Assembly (NCBI RefSeq): GCF_001719045.1
Contig: NZ_CP015423.1
Span: 3,178,501 to 3,242,500, forward strand
Source of the DNA: Paenibacillus polymyxa
GTDB lineage: Bacteria; Bacillota; Bacilli; Paenibacillales; Paenibacillaceae
Reading direction: 5' to 3'
Length of the DNA: 64,000 nucleotides
The notes under the pieces are model-generated. The model was not told the origin of the DNA. It made no database searches and saw only the letters and a list, made by a program, of their open reading frames with translations. The translations under genes and the position numbers were made by a program. Below are positions 8,073 to 16,462 of the stretch, piece after piece (position 1 is the stretch's first letter; each line of letters starts with the position of its first letter).

Positions 8073-10508
8073 ATGAAGCAATCATTTGTTCGTAAAGTAA
8101 CGGCAGCTTCACTCGCAGGTGCGCTGTTGTTGCCTGCTTCTTTGGTAGGCGCGGAGCCAACACTCCATTCAGATACAGATGGAATTCAAAATGTAGGGCA
8201 AACTTCCCTTCAAGCTCAAGACCTGGAAAACTTTTCAATTCAAAGTAAAAAGGCTGTCTCTTTCAAGGAGACTTCCGTACATGATCCATCCATTCTGAAA
8301 GTGAAAGACACATTTTACATTTTTGGCTCACATCTGGCGGCTGCCAAGTCCAAAGACCTTATGAATTGGGATACGATTGCTACAGGAGTGGCGAATGGTA
8401 ATGCATTGATTCCCAATGTCAAAGATGAATTAAAGGAAGCACTGGATTGGGCGCAGACGGACACGCTGTGGGCAGCTGATGTCATTCAACTGGCAGATGG
8501 CAAGTTCTATATGTATTATAACGCTTGCAAGGGTGACTCCCCGCGTTCAGCGATGGGCCTAGCAGTTGCTGATAAAATTGAAGGGCCTTATAAGAATAAA
8601 GGAATTTTTCTAAAATCCGGCATGTGGGACCAACCGAGTGAGGATGGAACGATCTATGATGCAACCAAGCATCCGAATGCCGTGGACCCGGACACCTTTT
8701 ATGATAAAAACGGCAAGCTGTGGATGGTATATGGCTCTTACTCTGGAGGCATTTTTATTTTGCAGATGGATGAAAAAACAGGGAAGCCGCTCCCTGGTCA
8801 AGGCTACGGGAAAAAGCTGACAGGCGGTAACCATGCTCGTATGGAAGGGCCATACATACAATACAGTCCGCAAACGGACTACTATTACTTGTTCCTGTCC
8901 TATGGTGGATTGTCAGCAGATGGCGGATACAACTTGCGGGTGGCTCGGTCCAAAACACCGGATGGCCCTTTCTACGATGCTGAAGGCAATGATATGATCA
9001 AGGTCAAGGCAAATCCTGATAAACCACTTTTTGATGACGCTTCCATTGAACCATACGGTGTCAAACTGATAGGTAATTACCTGATTCCAAGAGAAATTGG
9101 TGATCCGGGTACTGGACTGGGTGCAGGCTATGTGTCGCCCGGACACAACTCGGCTTATTATGATCCCAAGACGAAAAAGCATTTTGTCATTTTCCATTCC
9201 CGTTTCCCGGGGAGAGGCGAACAGTATGAAGTGCGGGTACATGAAATGTTCATGAACGCTGACGGTTGGCCTGTGGTTGCACCTTATCGTTATTCGGGAG
9301 ATGAGGATTCACTGAAAAAGCTGTCAGAAAAGGATGTCCTCGGTCAATATTCGTATGTAAATCACGGGAAGGAAATTTCGGCAAATATTAAGCAAGCCGT
9401 TAACGTCAGTCTGGATAGCGGCGGCAAGCTGTCTGGTGGAGTGAACGGTACATGGAAGTTGGGGGCAGGCAATCAGCTGGAAATTACAGCAGAGGGTACG
9501 AAGTACAAAGGCGTATTCCTGCAGCACCGTCATCCAGACACAGGTGCCAAGACGCTTGCTTTTACCGCGTTGTCCTCAAAGGGTGTTGCGGTATGGGGTT
9601 CGCTAAAGCCTGACCTGAAGGCCAGCAAGATTGTAGCTGCTGTGCAGAAGGATCTGAGCCTGGGCGATACGAGCAATGTTCTTTATAATCTGACGCTACC
9701 TACTCAAGCAGCACAAGATACCACTATTTCATGGGAGTCCACCCACCCGGAGAGTATTTCTGTGACAGGTGAAGTATACCGTCCAGAAGCCGGTTCTCAG
9801 CCTGTAACAGTTACATTGACGGCGACCATCAAAAAGGACAAAGCCACAGCTAAGAAAAGTTTTACAGCCACTGTTCCCGGACAGGCGCAAGGTCCTCAGC
9901 TTGCACGCTATTCGTGGAGTGAAGATCAAGGAACTTCGGTTGTCGACAGCACATACAATCAATTCGATGGTAAGACCTATGGTGGTGCCGCATGGGATAA
10001 AGACGGGAAGCTTGGCGGTGCTCTTGTCCTGAACGGCAAGGATGGTTACGTGCAGCTACCAGCGACGGTAACGGATGCGAAGGATTTTACCTTTTCCGCT
10101 TGGGTGAACTGGAAGGGCGGTGCAGCTTGGCAACGGATTTTTGACTTTGGCAACGGCCAAGCCCGGCATATGTTCCTCACCCCTTCCCAAGGAAGTGGTG
10201 TGCTCCAGTTTACAATCCATGAGGGTACGGATCAAAGCTTGCTTTCCAAATCATCATTACCTCTAAACCAGTGGACGCATGTAGCGGTTACACTGGAAGG
10301 GAATACAGGGAAGTTGTATGTAAATGGTGAGGAAGTAGCTGTTAATGACAGCATTACCTTCAATCCCGATGAGTTGCTGACGAGCGAGGCTTATCTCGGC
10401 AAAAGCCGTTTTGCCGCCGATGCTTACTTCAATGGCAGCCTGGATGAAGTTCAATTGTATAACAAAGCGCTGACAGCAGAGGAAATTAAAGCACTGGCAG
10501 AATTGTAG
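8073..10508 (+). CDS. Secreted arabinan endo-1,5-alpha-L-arabinosidase (GH43) with LamG-like domain
   Basis: 811 residues. A signal peptide (about 1-27) leads into a five-bladed GH43 domain (about 65-385). VHDPSIL carries the likely base Asp71. AVDPDTFY holds the modulating aspartate, and RMEGPY carries the likely acid Glu258. A small beta domain follows, then a bacterial Ig-like domain (about 515-605), and a concanavalin/LamG jellyroll (about 610-805) that probably binds sugar. It resembles B. subtilis Abn2 with added C-terminal modules. It would cut arabinan outside the cell and feed the intracellular GH51 enzyme encoded at 30104-31618. A GAGAGGAG ribosome site precedes the ATG, and a cre site in the leader points to CcpA control. 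Confidence 0.9.
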   Translation: MKQSFVRKVTAASLAGALLLPASLVGAEPTLHSDTDGIQNVGQTSLQAQDLENFSIQSKKAVSFKETSVHDPSILKVKDTFYIFGSHLAAAKSKDLMNWDTIATGVANGNALIPNVKDELKEALDWAQTDTLWAADVIQLADGKFYMYYNACKGDSPRSAMGLAVADKIEGPYKNKGIFLKSGMWDQPSEDGTIYDATKHPNAVDPDTFYDKNGKLWMVYGSYSGGIFILQMDEKTGKPLPGQGYGKKLTGGNHARMEGPYIQYSPQTDYYYLFLSYGGLSADGGYNLRVARSKTPDGPFYDAEGNDMIKVKANPDKPLFDDASIEPYGVKLIGNYLIPREIGDPGTGLGAGYVSPGHNSAYYDPKTKKHFVIFHSRFPGRGEQYEVRVHEMFMNADGWPVVAPYRYSGDEDSLKKLSEKDVLGQYSYVNHGKEISANIKQAVNVSLDSGGKLSGGVNGTWKLGAGNQLEITAEGTKYKGVFLQHRHPDTGAKTLAFTALSSKGVAVWGSLKPDLKASKIVAAVQKDLSLGDTSNVLYNLTLPTQAAQDTTISWESTHPESISVTGEVYRPEAGSQPVTVTLTATIKKDKATAKKSFTATVPGQAQGPQLARYSWSEDQGTSVVDSTYNQFDGKTYGGAAWDKDGKLGGALVLNGKDGYVQLPATVTDAKDFTFSAWVNWKGGAAWQRIFDFGNGQARHMFLTPSQGSGVLQFTIHEGTDQSLLSKSSLPLNQWTHVAVTLEGNTGKLYVNGEEVAVNDSITFNPDELLTSEAYLGKSRFAADAYFNGSLDEVQLYNKALTAEEIKALAEL

Positions 10509-10528
10509 TTCAAAATGAGCAAATAAAC

Positions 10529-10566
10529 GCAGGAGATGAGCTTTTAGTAAGAAGTTCGTCTCCTGC
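10529..10566 (+). terminator. Hairpin after the GH43 gene
   Basis: GCAGGAGA (10529-10536) pairs with TCTCCTGC (10559-10566), extended inward by TGAGCTT/AAGTTCG. The T-tract afterwards is weak. Confidence 0.6.
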
Positions 10567-10766
10567 ACAATGTTTTGTATATTTATTTCTTGATTGCTGG
10601 TATAATAAGAAGCAACTGCGGATATAATGTTTTAAGTAGGCGTTAATGACTCACTCCCTTCGAATGAACACAGCTTTGAAGTTCGCAATAGAGAACATAA
10701 GCACTCTGCATAAATTAAATTCACCAGTGCTTGCGTTTTCAATACACTTATGGTAATATGAGTATA

Positions 10767-10795
10767 TTGAAATTGTGACCTGAGATTCGCATATT
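10767..10795 (+). promoter_or_regulatory. Candidate promoter of the cold-shock gene
   Basis: TTGAAA (10767-10772), 17-bp spacer, CATATT (10790-10795). It predicts a leader of about 95 nt, in line with the long structured leaders of csp mRNAs. Confidence 0.35.
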
Positions 10796-10895
10796 GTAGA
10801 GGGCTATTGTTTTAGGTTGAAATAACCTTGTGCAATATGTGAATTTTTATTTGTAAAAAATAAAGGTCATATAAATACATTTTGGAGGTAATTCC

Positions 10896-11096
10896 ATGCA
10901 AACAGGTACAGTAAAATGGTTTAACGCAGAAAAAGGTTTTGGTTTCATCGAGGTTGAAGGTGGAAGCGACGTATTCGTACACTTCTCCGCAATCCAAGGC
11001 GACGGCTTCAAATCTTTGGACGAAGGCCAACGCGTAGAATTCAACGTAGTTGAAGGAAACCGTGGACCACAAGCTGAGAACGTTGTAAAACTGTAA
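10896..11096 (+). CDS. Cold-shock protein, CspA/CspB family
   Basis: 66 residues forming a single cold-shock domain. Both RNA-binding motifs are present: KGFGFIEV (RNP1) and VFVHFSAI (RNP2), after the canonical [12 protein letters not shown] opening. It acts as a single-strand nucleic acid chaperone in the cytoplasm. A GGAGG ribosome site precedes the ATG, and a strong terminator follows. The next gene encodes YdjO, another cold-inducible protein. Confidence 0.97.
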   Translation: MQTGTVKWFNAEKGFGFIEVEGGSDVFVHFSAIQGDGFKSLDEGQRVEFNVVEGNRGPQAENVVKL

Positions 11097-11119
11097 TTTA
11101 AAATTACAGCCTACTTCAG

Positions 11120-11155
11120 ATGCCCCGAACATAGCGTTTGGGGCATTTGTTTTTA
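11120..11155 (+). terminator. Intrinsic terminator after the cold-shock gene
   Basis: ATGCCCC (11120-11126) pairs with GGGGCAT (11140-11146), with GAAC/GTTT extending the stem inward and TTTGTTTTT after it. Confidence 0.85.
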
Positions 11156-11227
11156 TCTGTTCACAAGACCGTTTTTGAACTGATTACATCTTATCGCTTT
11201 ATAAATCATGAAGAAAGAGGGATGTTT

Positions 11228-11443
11228 ATGTACAATTCACGGAAAAAGCCAATGGATGAGATTCCTGAGGAAATTACAACTGTCTGGAATTGCGCCAGCG
11301 ATACATGTAACGGCTGGATGCGGGATAACTTCGCTTTTTCTGTCGAGCCGACATGCCCCATTTGCGGTTCTGCCATGGTGAAGGGCGAGAAAAAGCTGGC
11401 AGTTTTAAATAATACGAGCTTCAATCATACCAAACAATCCTAA
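11228..11443 (+). CDS. ydjO: YdjO-like cold-inducible zinc-ribbon protein
   Basis: 71 residues. It has two cysteine pairs (WNCASDTCNGWMRDNF and PTCPICGSAM), which fit the YdjO family of small cold-inducible Bacillota proteins with a probable bound zinc. Function is unknown. The frame is open from 11138, but the GAGGG site at 11217-11221 places the start at the ATG at 11228. It lies directly downstream of the cold-shock gene, separated by a terminator, so a shared physiological role rather than strict cotranscription is suggested. Confidence 0.85.
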   Translation: MYNSRKKPMDEIPEEITTVWNCASDTCNGWMRDNFAFSVEPTCPICGSAMVKGEKKLAVLNNTSFNHTKQS

Positions 11444-11465
11444 GCGGATAAATGTTTGTAGTGAA

Positions 11466-11505
11466 AGATGCCCCATAGCCATTAACGGCGCTGAGGCGTC
11501 TTTTT
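11466..11505 (+). terminator. Intrinsic terminator after ydjO
   Basis: AGATGCC (11466-11472) pairs with GGCGTCT (11495-11501), including one G-T pair, with an inner AGCC/GGCG arm and TTTTTGTTTT after it. Confidence 0.7.
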
Positions 11506-11551
11506 GTTTTTTATAAATATAAATTATACATAAGAATGAACAGGCTTTCAA

Positions 11552-12370
11552 TTATGGTGTGTAGGATGGGGCTAGTATGCTCAGTAAGATAGAATTAAAT
11601 TCAGGTAGCGCTTCGTAGAATACACCGTGGCCGCTACGTTCGAAAGGAATAAGCTTTGATCCGGCGATTCCTTTTTGAGTTTGGACAGCCAGGGGGAAAG
11701 GACAGACCCGATCCAGCTTGCCGTGTAGAATCCAAGTAGGCACGTGTATACATGGCAAATCAGGACGCAAATCAGAGTCACGTAGTGAATACAAAGTACA
11801 AGCCATGCTATGAACTGAAGCCGCAAAGCCCTGATCACGTAACCAGTCGCGTAAGCTCTGGCTGACGGGATTGGCAAACAACATTTCGCCAAAAGAAGTT
11901 ACCAATTGTGGGCGATCTGTATAGGCTTGTTTGATGAGTTTATCTACCTCTGTGACAGGAGTACCATAAGGGAAGTCGCTGGTTGGCGTGAACCGGGGTG
12001 TAGCTGCTCCGATTAAGATCAACTGATTGACGCCAAATCCCCGGTGCCTGCTCATGTAGCGTGTGACTACAGCTCCCCCCATGGAAAAACCAATGAGCCG
12101 GACCTGGCTTAACTGAAGCGCCTGCATAACAGCCAGCAGATCGTCCGCCAATCGATCGTAATTGTATCCATGCCATGGTCGATCAGACTTGCCGAACCCT
12201 CTAAGATCAACCTGAATACAGCGATACCCGTAAGCAGGCAACAAGGCGACCTGGTATTCGTACATTCGGTGATCCAGCGGCCAGCCGTGCACCATCAGAA
12301 CAGGGATGCCTTCTCCAATATCCTCAACATACAGCTTCACGCCGCGTTCCACCTCAATATAATATCCCAT
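11552..12370 (-). CDS. Alpha/beta hydrolase
   Basis: About 272 residues with the alpha/beta hydrolase layout. LMVHGWPLDHR supplies the oxyanion region. GFSMGGA is the nucleophile elbow with the catalytic serine. HGKLDRVCP holds the acid residue, and SGHGVFYE carries the catalytic histidine. It is closest in style to non-haem chloroperoxidase or carboxylesterase-type hydrolases; the substrate cannot be told from sequence. No signal peptide. The frame is open from 12394, but AGAGGGGTG before the ATG at 12370 fixes the start. Single gene facing the ydjO terminator. Confidence 0.88.
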   Translation of the reverse strand: MGYYIEVERGVKLYVEDIGEGIPVLMVHGWPLDHRMYEYQVALLPAYGYRCIQVDLRGFGKSDRPWHGYNYDRLADDLLAVMQALQLSQVRLIGFSMGGAVVTRYMSRHRGFGVNQLILIGAATPRFTPTSDFPYGTPVTEVDKLIKQAYTDRPQLVTSFGEMLFANPVSQSLRDWLRDQGFAASVHSMACTLYSLRDSDLRPDLPCIHVPTWILHGKLDRVCPFPLAVQTQKGIAGSKLIPFERSGHGVFYEALPEFNSILLSILAPSYTP

Positions 12371-12557
12371 CGTGTTCACCCCTCTAGAAATCACGTCATT
12401 TCATTCTCTCTCACATATATGTAGCCAGGGCTTAGCTCATTCGAAAAAGGGATGAGTCTGTCACGATATAAGCATATAATATGTCAAAAAATGTATGTCA
12501 TCCTGTATAGGAATAGGATATAATTATGGAATGAAACAGCATCGGGAGAGTGGAACA

Positions 12558-12890
12558 ATGACACCATCAAAAACATTAAAATGGATTACAGGCGGATTGG
12601 AGCTGTTTTTAGCTATTCCCGTTTTGGGCGGGCTGCTCATCGTAAATTCCGCGTATACTATATTGTTCTTTATGCTGATTTTCCACATTGTTACGTTGGT
12701 GCTATCGGTGACGAATAGAGAGTCTTATTATGGATCTATTTTAGGGATCGTGACCTCGGTTATTGGATGGATTCCGATTGTGGGCTGGTTGATGCATTTG
12801 CTCTCAGGCATATTTTTGATGATTACCGCAGCCCAGCAGCCGCGTGATCAGTATCGCAATCGCAATCCTTATGATGATTATCGCTATTAG
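12558..12890 (+). CDS. Small membrane protein of unknown function
   Basis: 110 residues with about four hydrophobic segments (for example LELFLAIPVLGGLLIV and ILFFMLIFHIVTLVL) and a polar tail rich in Arg, Asn and Tyr (RDQYRNRNPYDDYRY). I do not recognise the family with confidence. The start ATG at 12558 follows GGGAGAGTGG. A terminator follows directly. Single-gene unit. Confidence 0.75.
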   Translation: MTPSKTLKWITGGLELFLAIPVLGGLLIVNSAYTILFFMLIFHIVTLVLSVTNRESYYGSILGIVTSVIGWIPIVGWLMHLLSGIFLMITAAQQPRDQYRNRNPYDDYRY

Positions 12891-12915
12891 GGTAAGTGTG
12901 GGGATGCAAAGATGA

Positions 12916-12944
12916 AAGATCCTGTTGAACAGGGTCTTTTTTTA
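12916..12944 (+). terminator. Intrinsic terminator
   Basis: AAGATCCTG (12916-12924) pairs with CAGGGTCTT (12930-12938), followed by a T run. It lies between convergent genes. Confidence 0.8.
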
Positions 12945-13487
12945 TTTATGAAATCTCCCCATGATTATGGTGTTGTAGTATTTTCCATCTGAAAGAACCT
13001 TATCGTTTTTTAATAACCCTTCGATTTCAAATCCATGTTTTTTATAAAGCTCAATGGCTTTATCATTCGTTTCCAAAACTTGTAGAGTTATTTTCTTGAT
13101 GCCATTGGAGTCAGCCCAGGAAATAGATTTTTTTAAAAGATTCGTCCCGATCCCGTAACCCCAAAAATCCTTTAGTACACATACGCCGAATTCAACTTTA
13201 TGAGAGAATCTGCTCAGAACATGGCCCTCACATCTTGAAAATCCGACGATTTTATCATGAACTACCGCAACTAAAAATAGGTTTCTGTTATTCTCTGTAT
13301 CTGATTCAATGAGCTGTTCAAAACCGGATGTACTTATAAACGCTTCTCCCTTCTCTCTATCTAAATTTTCAGTTTCTCCATCAATCAGCAAGCGGATTTC
13401 AGACAAATTCTTCGCATCTTGAATTATGGCTGATCTGATCGTATAGTGTATTCCTTGCACATCAAATTCCTGTTTATTTATTTTCAT
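12942..13487 (-). CDS. GNAT-family N-acetyltransferase
   Basis: About 181 residues. It has the GNAT acetyl-CoA binding pattern in VLKDFWGYGIGTNLLKKS (Q/RxxGxG/A-like), then ITLQVLETNDKAIELYKKHG, the usual motif B near the C-terminus. It probably acetylates a small amine or a protein N-terminus; the substrate is unknown. The ATG at 13487 follows AAGGAG. The gene is visibly more AT-rich than its neighbours, which hints at recent acquisition. Confidence 0.88.
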   Translation of the reverse strand: MKINKQEFDVQGIHYTIRSAIIQDAKNLSEIRLLIDGETENLDREKGEAFISTSGFEQLIESDTENNRNLFLVAVVHDKIVGFSRCEGHVLSRFSHKVEFGVCVLKDFWGYGIGTNLLKKSISWADSNGIKKITLQVLETNDKAIELYKKHGFEIEGLLKNDKVLSDGKYYNTIIMGRFHK

Positions 13488-13575
13488 TACATTCTCCTTA
13501 TTATGAATTAGAGTGAAAAATGACCTCTGGATCATGTTAGTCTACCACATGTTATCTTGTTTACATGACAAATAA

Positions 13576-13613
13576 GCCTGTCTCCTTCTGTTGTACCGCA
13601 GCAGGGGACAGGC
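13576..13613 (-). terminator. Hairpin downstream of the secreted protein gene
   Basis: GCCTGTCTCC (13576-13585) pairs with GGGGACAGGC (13604-13613), with one G-T pair and an inner CTG/CAG arm. On the minus strand it is followed by TTATTTG. It lies about 130 bp after the stop at 13746, so it is a plausible terminator. Confidence 0.45.
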
Positions 13614-13745
13614 CTATTGATTTCTCTACCCGTACAGGGAAGCCGGATGGAGATTTATTATACATGGGTGGATGTGTCAGATTAACAAATGGTTTTTATG
13701 AATGCGACTTATCGAGCTACAGCTTTTGGAAAACGGAAGTTGTGG

Positions 13746-14318
13746 CTATTTCTGCTTAGCAGAGGCTTTAGCTGCATTGGTTTTAGCAGGAGCCTTGGCT
13801 GCATCTCCTTGAGTAGGAGCTTTACCTGCATCCGCTTTACCGCCATCTACTGGTGGTTTGGATGGTTTCACGCCATTCACCATATCTGTCATCATTTGCT
13901 TCAGATTAGAGACACGTTGGTTATATTCAGTTGCCGTAATCTTGCCGTTTTGTTTTTCCGTAGCCAGTTTCACTTTCATATCTGAAACCATTACATCAAT
14001 AACGGAATTTACGCTCACGCCCTGTGCTTTGGCGATCGTAGCAAGGGATTTACCTGCTTTCAACTGTGTATCCAACTGACTGGAGGATAATTTCAATAAT
14101 TTCAGGAGAGCTTTGTTCTCAGCATAGTTACCTCCTGCGATTTTAGGGCCATTAGCATCGCCGGGATTCCCCTTAGGTGCCTGTGCTTTGTCTGCGATGG
14201 GAGCCTTCTCAGGTGTAGTTGAAGCAGCATGGGCTGCGCTTGTGGAGTACAGTGCCCCGCCTCCTAAAAATGCCAAGGCCATCGTTCCAGCCAAAATTGC
14301 TTTCTTGGTGCTCTTCAT
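13746..14318 (-). CDS. Secreted helical protein, Lys/Ala-rich tail
   Basis: About 190 residues. It has a signal peptide (KKAILAGTMALAFLGGGALY, cleavage after AHA). A central region reads ALLKLLKLSSSQLDTQLKAG and KSLATIAKAQGVSVNSVID, followed by a long helix and a low-complexity tail rich in Ala, Lys, Pro and Asp. The centre matches the secreted protein at 6486-6884, making them paralogues. The ATG at 14318 is 9 bases after AAAGGTGG, and another ATG at 14324 is possible. Upstream lie three 11-bp-spaced boxes also found in front of the glycosylation operon, so control by the two-component system at 42016-44189 is likely. Function unknown. Confidence 0.8.
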   Translation of the reverse strand: MKSTKKAILAGTMALAFLGGGALYSTSAAHAASTTPEKAPIADKAQAPKGNPGDANGPKIAGGNYAENKALLKLLKLSSSQLDTQLKAGKSLATIAKAQGVSVNSVIDVMVSDMKVKLATEKQNGKITATEYNQRVSNLKQMMTDMVNGVKPSKPPVDGGKADAGKAPTQGDAAKAPAKTNAAKASAKQK

Positions 14319-14390
14319 CTTCATTTTCCACCTTTCGGTTGTGGTTTGTTTGGTACGTGATACATCATAAGGGATCAACTTGAATGCTAT

Positions 14391-14417
14391 CTGAGCGCAA
14401 GCTGAGCATTTACTGAA
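14391..14417 (-). promoter_or_regulatory. Three direct repeats (YTCAG, 11-bp period), candidate response-regulator site
   Basis: On the plus strand CTGA occurs at 14391, 14402 and 14413. On the minus strand, toward the secreted protein gene, these read YTCAG-N6-YTCAG-N6-CTCAG. A TATGAT at 14364-14369 (minus strand) lies 21 bp beyond. The same array with the same period and orientation lies at 41876-41902. Confidence 0.6.
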
Positions 14418-14459
14418 TGAAATTTGGGTGGCATGACTAAAATTTCAGCTAAAATAAAC

Positions 14460-14491
14460 TTGTATTACGTGTATTAAGTGATATAATACAC
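14460..14491 (+). promoter_or_regulatory. Promoter with overlapping GntR (YtrA-type) operator
   Basis: TTGTAT (14460-14465), 16-bp spacer, TATAAT (14482-14487). Across the -10 lies a perfect inverted repeat, GTGTATTA (14469-14476) and TAATACAC (14484-14491). It contains GTGTA-N13-TACAC, the motif known for B. subtilis YtrA. The regulator gene starts 40 bp downstream, so this is very likely an autorepressor site. Confidence 0.8.
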
Positions 14492-14531
14492 TACAGGCAC
14501 GATAGATGCAGCCGATTAGGGGGAAACACCC

Positions 14532-14945
14532 ATGGAAGAACAACGGGTTGGCTCGTTCCGATTTTTAATTGACTTTAGCCAGCCATTATATGAACAAATA
14601 TTAAATCAAGTACGAAGCTCCATTGCTAAAGGGGAGATCGAAATGGGAAGCAAAATGCCATCTGTTCGTGATTTAGCGCAGGAATTACGCATGAATCCGA
14701 ATACCGTGATGCGGGCATATCAGGAGCTGGAGCGGGACGGATTGACTGAGAAGCGGCGCGGGTTAGGCACTTATGTTACTTCGTCCGGTGAACGGATTGC
14801 CAGCTTTCGGGAACAATTGGCTATAACATATATAGATCAGTTTCTCGGACAGATGAGTAGCCTGGGGTTATCGTGGGAAGATGTACAGCAGTATATACGA
14901 AGCAAACAGGACGGAAATGGCAAGGAAGGAGGCGATAAGGCATGA
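14532..14945 (+). CDS. GntR-family repressor, YtrA subfamily
   Basis: 137 residues. An N-terminal winged helix of GntR type is seen (QPLYEQILNQVRSSIAKGEI, then SVRDLAQELRMNPNTVMRAY and EKRRGLGTYV). The effector part is a short helical tail rather than a ligand domain, as in YtrA. YtrA-type proteins repress ABC transporter operons and are relieved by cell-envelope stress in Bacillus. The next gene starts inside its stop codon. GGGGGG lies before the ATG. Confidence 0.9.
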   Translation: MEEQRVGSFRFLIDFSQPLYEQILNQVRSSIAKGEIEMGSKMPSVRDLAQELRMNPNTVMRAYQELERDGLTEKRRGLGTYVTSSGERIASFREQLAITYIDQFLGQMSSLGLSWEDVQQYIRSKQDGNGKEGGDKA

Positions 14946-15655
14946 CGGAGTCTGTTGTGGTTGCGAATCATCTGGTGAAGCAATACGGCAGTAAAAAAGC
15001 ACTGGATCAATTAGATGTCATCATTCCGGCAGGACGTATTGTAGGCGTGCTTGGACCCAATGGCTGTGGGAAGTCCAGCTTCTTTCGAGCAATCACCGGA
15101 TTGATTCAGCCAGATGGGGGCGAGCTTCAGGTGTTGGGCCGACAGCCTGGTTGGGAAACCAACCGGGATATATCCTATCTTCCTGACCGGGCACGCTGGT
15201 ACCCCCATCATACAGTTCAGCAGACGCTGGAATGGGGGAAGTCTTTTTTGCCTGGTTTCAATATAAAAGATGCGTATAAACTTGCTGATCATATGGACGT
15301 CGAGCTGGAACTTAAAATGACTGGGCTGAGTCGCGGACAGGAGGCACGTGTGCTACTGATTTTATGTCTGGCACGTGAGGTTCCAATCATGATCCTAGAT
15401 GAGCCGTTTGCGGGTATTGATGTCCTCTCCAGAGAGGCCATTGTAGCCGGGATTATTGATTATTTGGAGGGGCGGCAGCAGTCGATACTCATTAGCACGC
15501 ATGATATTCAGGAAGTGGAAGGCTTGTTTGACTACACGGTCATGATGGACCGCGGACGGATCATATGGTCTGGTGATTCGGATGATCTGCGTGCAGAGCA
15601 TGGCTCGCTGAATCAGGTGTTCCGCAATTTGTACAAAAAGGAGTGGAAGGCGTGA
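14942..15655 (+). CDS. ABC transporter ATP-binding protein
   Basis: 237 residues. Walker A is GPNGCGKSS, the signature loop reads LSRGQEARVLL, and Walker B is VPIMILDEPFAGID, followed by STHD for the switch histidine. The start ATG overlaps the stop of the GntR gene by four bases, so translation is coupled. It energises the permease encoded next. The substrate is unknown; homologous Ytr and Bce-like systems act in envelope stress or peptide antibiotic response. Confidence 0.93.
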   Translation: MTESVVVANHLVKQYGSKKALDQLDVIIPAGRIVGVLGPNGCGKSSFFRAITGLIQPDGGELQVLGRQPGWETNRDISYLPDRARWYPHHTVQQTLEWGKSFLPGFNIKDAYKLADHMDVELELKMTGLSRGQEARVLLILCLAREVPIMILDEPFAGIDVLSREAIVAGIIDYLEGRQQSILISTHDIQEVEGLFDYTVMMDRGRIIWSGDSDDLRAEHGSLNQVFRNLYKKEWKA

Positions 15656-16419
15656 ATTCATCAGGGCTGTTCAAAGATTTGATACGCCATGAATTTCGAA
15701 ATAAAGGAAGCTGGAGAAAGCAAAGTCGCAATCGACTACCGAGATCGTGGAGACTCGTGTATTTCTCATTATTTCTAATTGCGGCGTTCGCTATTTCCTT
15801 GTACTTCGCACTTCACAACCAGCTCGAATTGACAAGGCTGTGGTATGTCACCCTGGGCCTGCCGTACATGATCATTTTTATGGGTGTGGGAAGTTTGAGA
15901 AGAGAATGGGAAAATGACACCTACGGATGGTGGCTGACCCTTCCCTATCCGCGCATATGGCTGATTAGCGCCAAATGGATTGCGGCTATTTTACAAACCA
16001 TGGTCGTAATATCGCTTTTGTTTGTGGTGGGTTCTCTGTACGCGTTGTTCATCTCATCAACCATACAGCCTTATACGTTTGCGGATGCAGCGTCTTTTAT
16101 TGTAGCCGGATTGAACTGGTTTGTGATGATTATCGCCTTCACACCGTTGGTTATTGCGCTGGGTCTATTGACGGCCAGTACCAAATACAGCACCTTGCGG
16201 CCGCTTAACCCGATACTGTGGATTCTTTTGATGGGTGGCGGGAGTGTCTTTTATTGGTCGGGCGATCAGGGGCTTTATGAGCAGTTTGACCATGCTCAAA
16301 CAGGACAATGGTTTCCATTTACCTGGCATTTCCCGATTGCGGTGTTGATGAGTTGGATTGTTGCGTATGTATTAATCCGCTTGAGCGCGTATCTGCTGGA
16401 GAAAAAACTGTCGATTTAG
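15652..16419 (+). CDS. ABC transporter permease
   Basis: About 255 residues with around six membrane segments (for example LVYFSLFLIAAFAISLYFAL near 35-55 and AVLMSWIVAYVLIRLSAYLL near the end). The GTG at 15652 overlaps the stop of the ATPase gene and sits eight bases after AAGGAG, so it is preferred over the GTG at 15643. It pairs with the ATPase just upstream. The N-terminus is basic and cytoplasmic. Confidence 0.85.
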   Translation: MNSSGLFKDLIRHEFRNKGSWRKQSRNRLPRSWRLVYFSLFLIAAFAISLYFALHNQLELTRLWYVTLGLPYMIIFMGVGSLRREWENDTYGWWLTLPYPRIWLISAKWIAAILQTMVVISLLFVVGSLYALFISSTIQPYTFADAASFIVAGLNWFVMIIAFTPLVIALGLLTASTKYSTLRPLNPILWILLMGGGSVFYWSGDQGLYEQFDHAQTGQWFPFTWHFPIAVLMSWIVAYVLIRLSAYLLEKKLSI

Positions 16420-16462
16420 GCTAGCGTATCTACAGGATCTATGAGGAAGGAGTTACTACACC

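Larger units (their letters stand above)
10509..10895. other. Intergenic region before the cold-shock gene
   Basis: 387 bp. It holds the GH43 terminator (10529-10566), a candidate csp promoter (10767-10795) and a leader of roughly 95 nt. I see no gene in the remainder. Confidence 0.5.

Noticed and set aside
7910..8095. 61-codon open frame overlapping the GH43 start
   Set aside because: The only AGGAGG is one base from its internal ATG, it overlaps the GH43 start, and the protein shows no signature. It is kept as part of the leader.
13565..13759. 64-codon frame between the acetyltransferase and secreted protein genes
   Set aside because: It covers a hairpin terminator and overlaps the end of the secreted protein gene, with no ribosome site.
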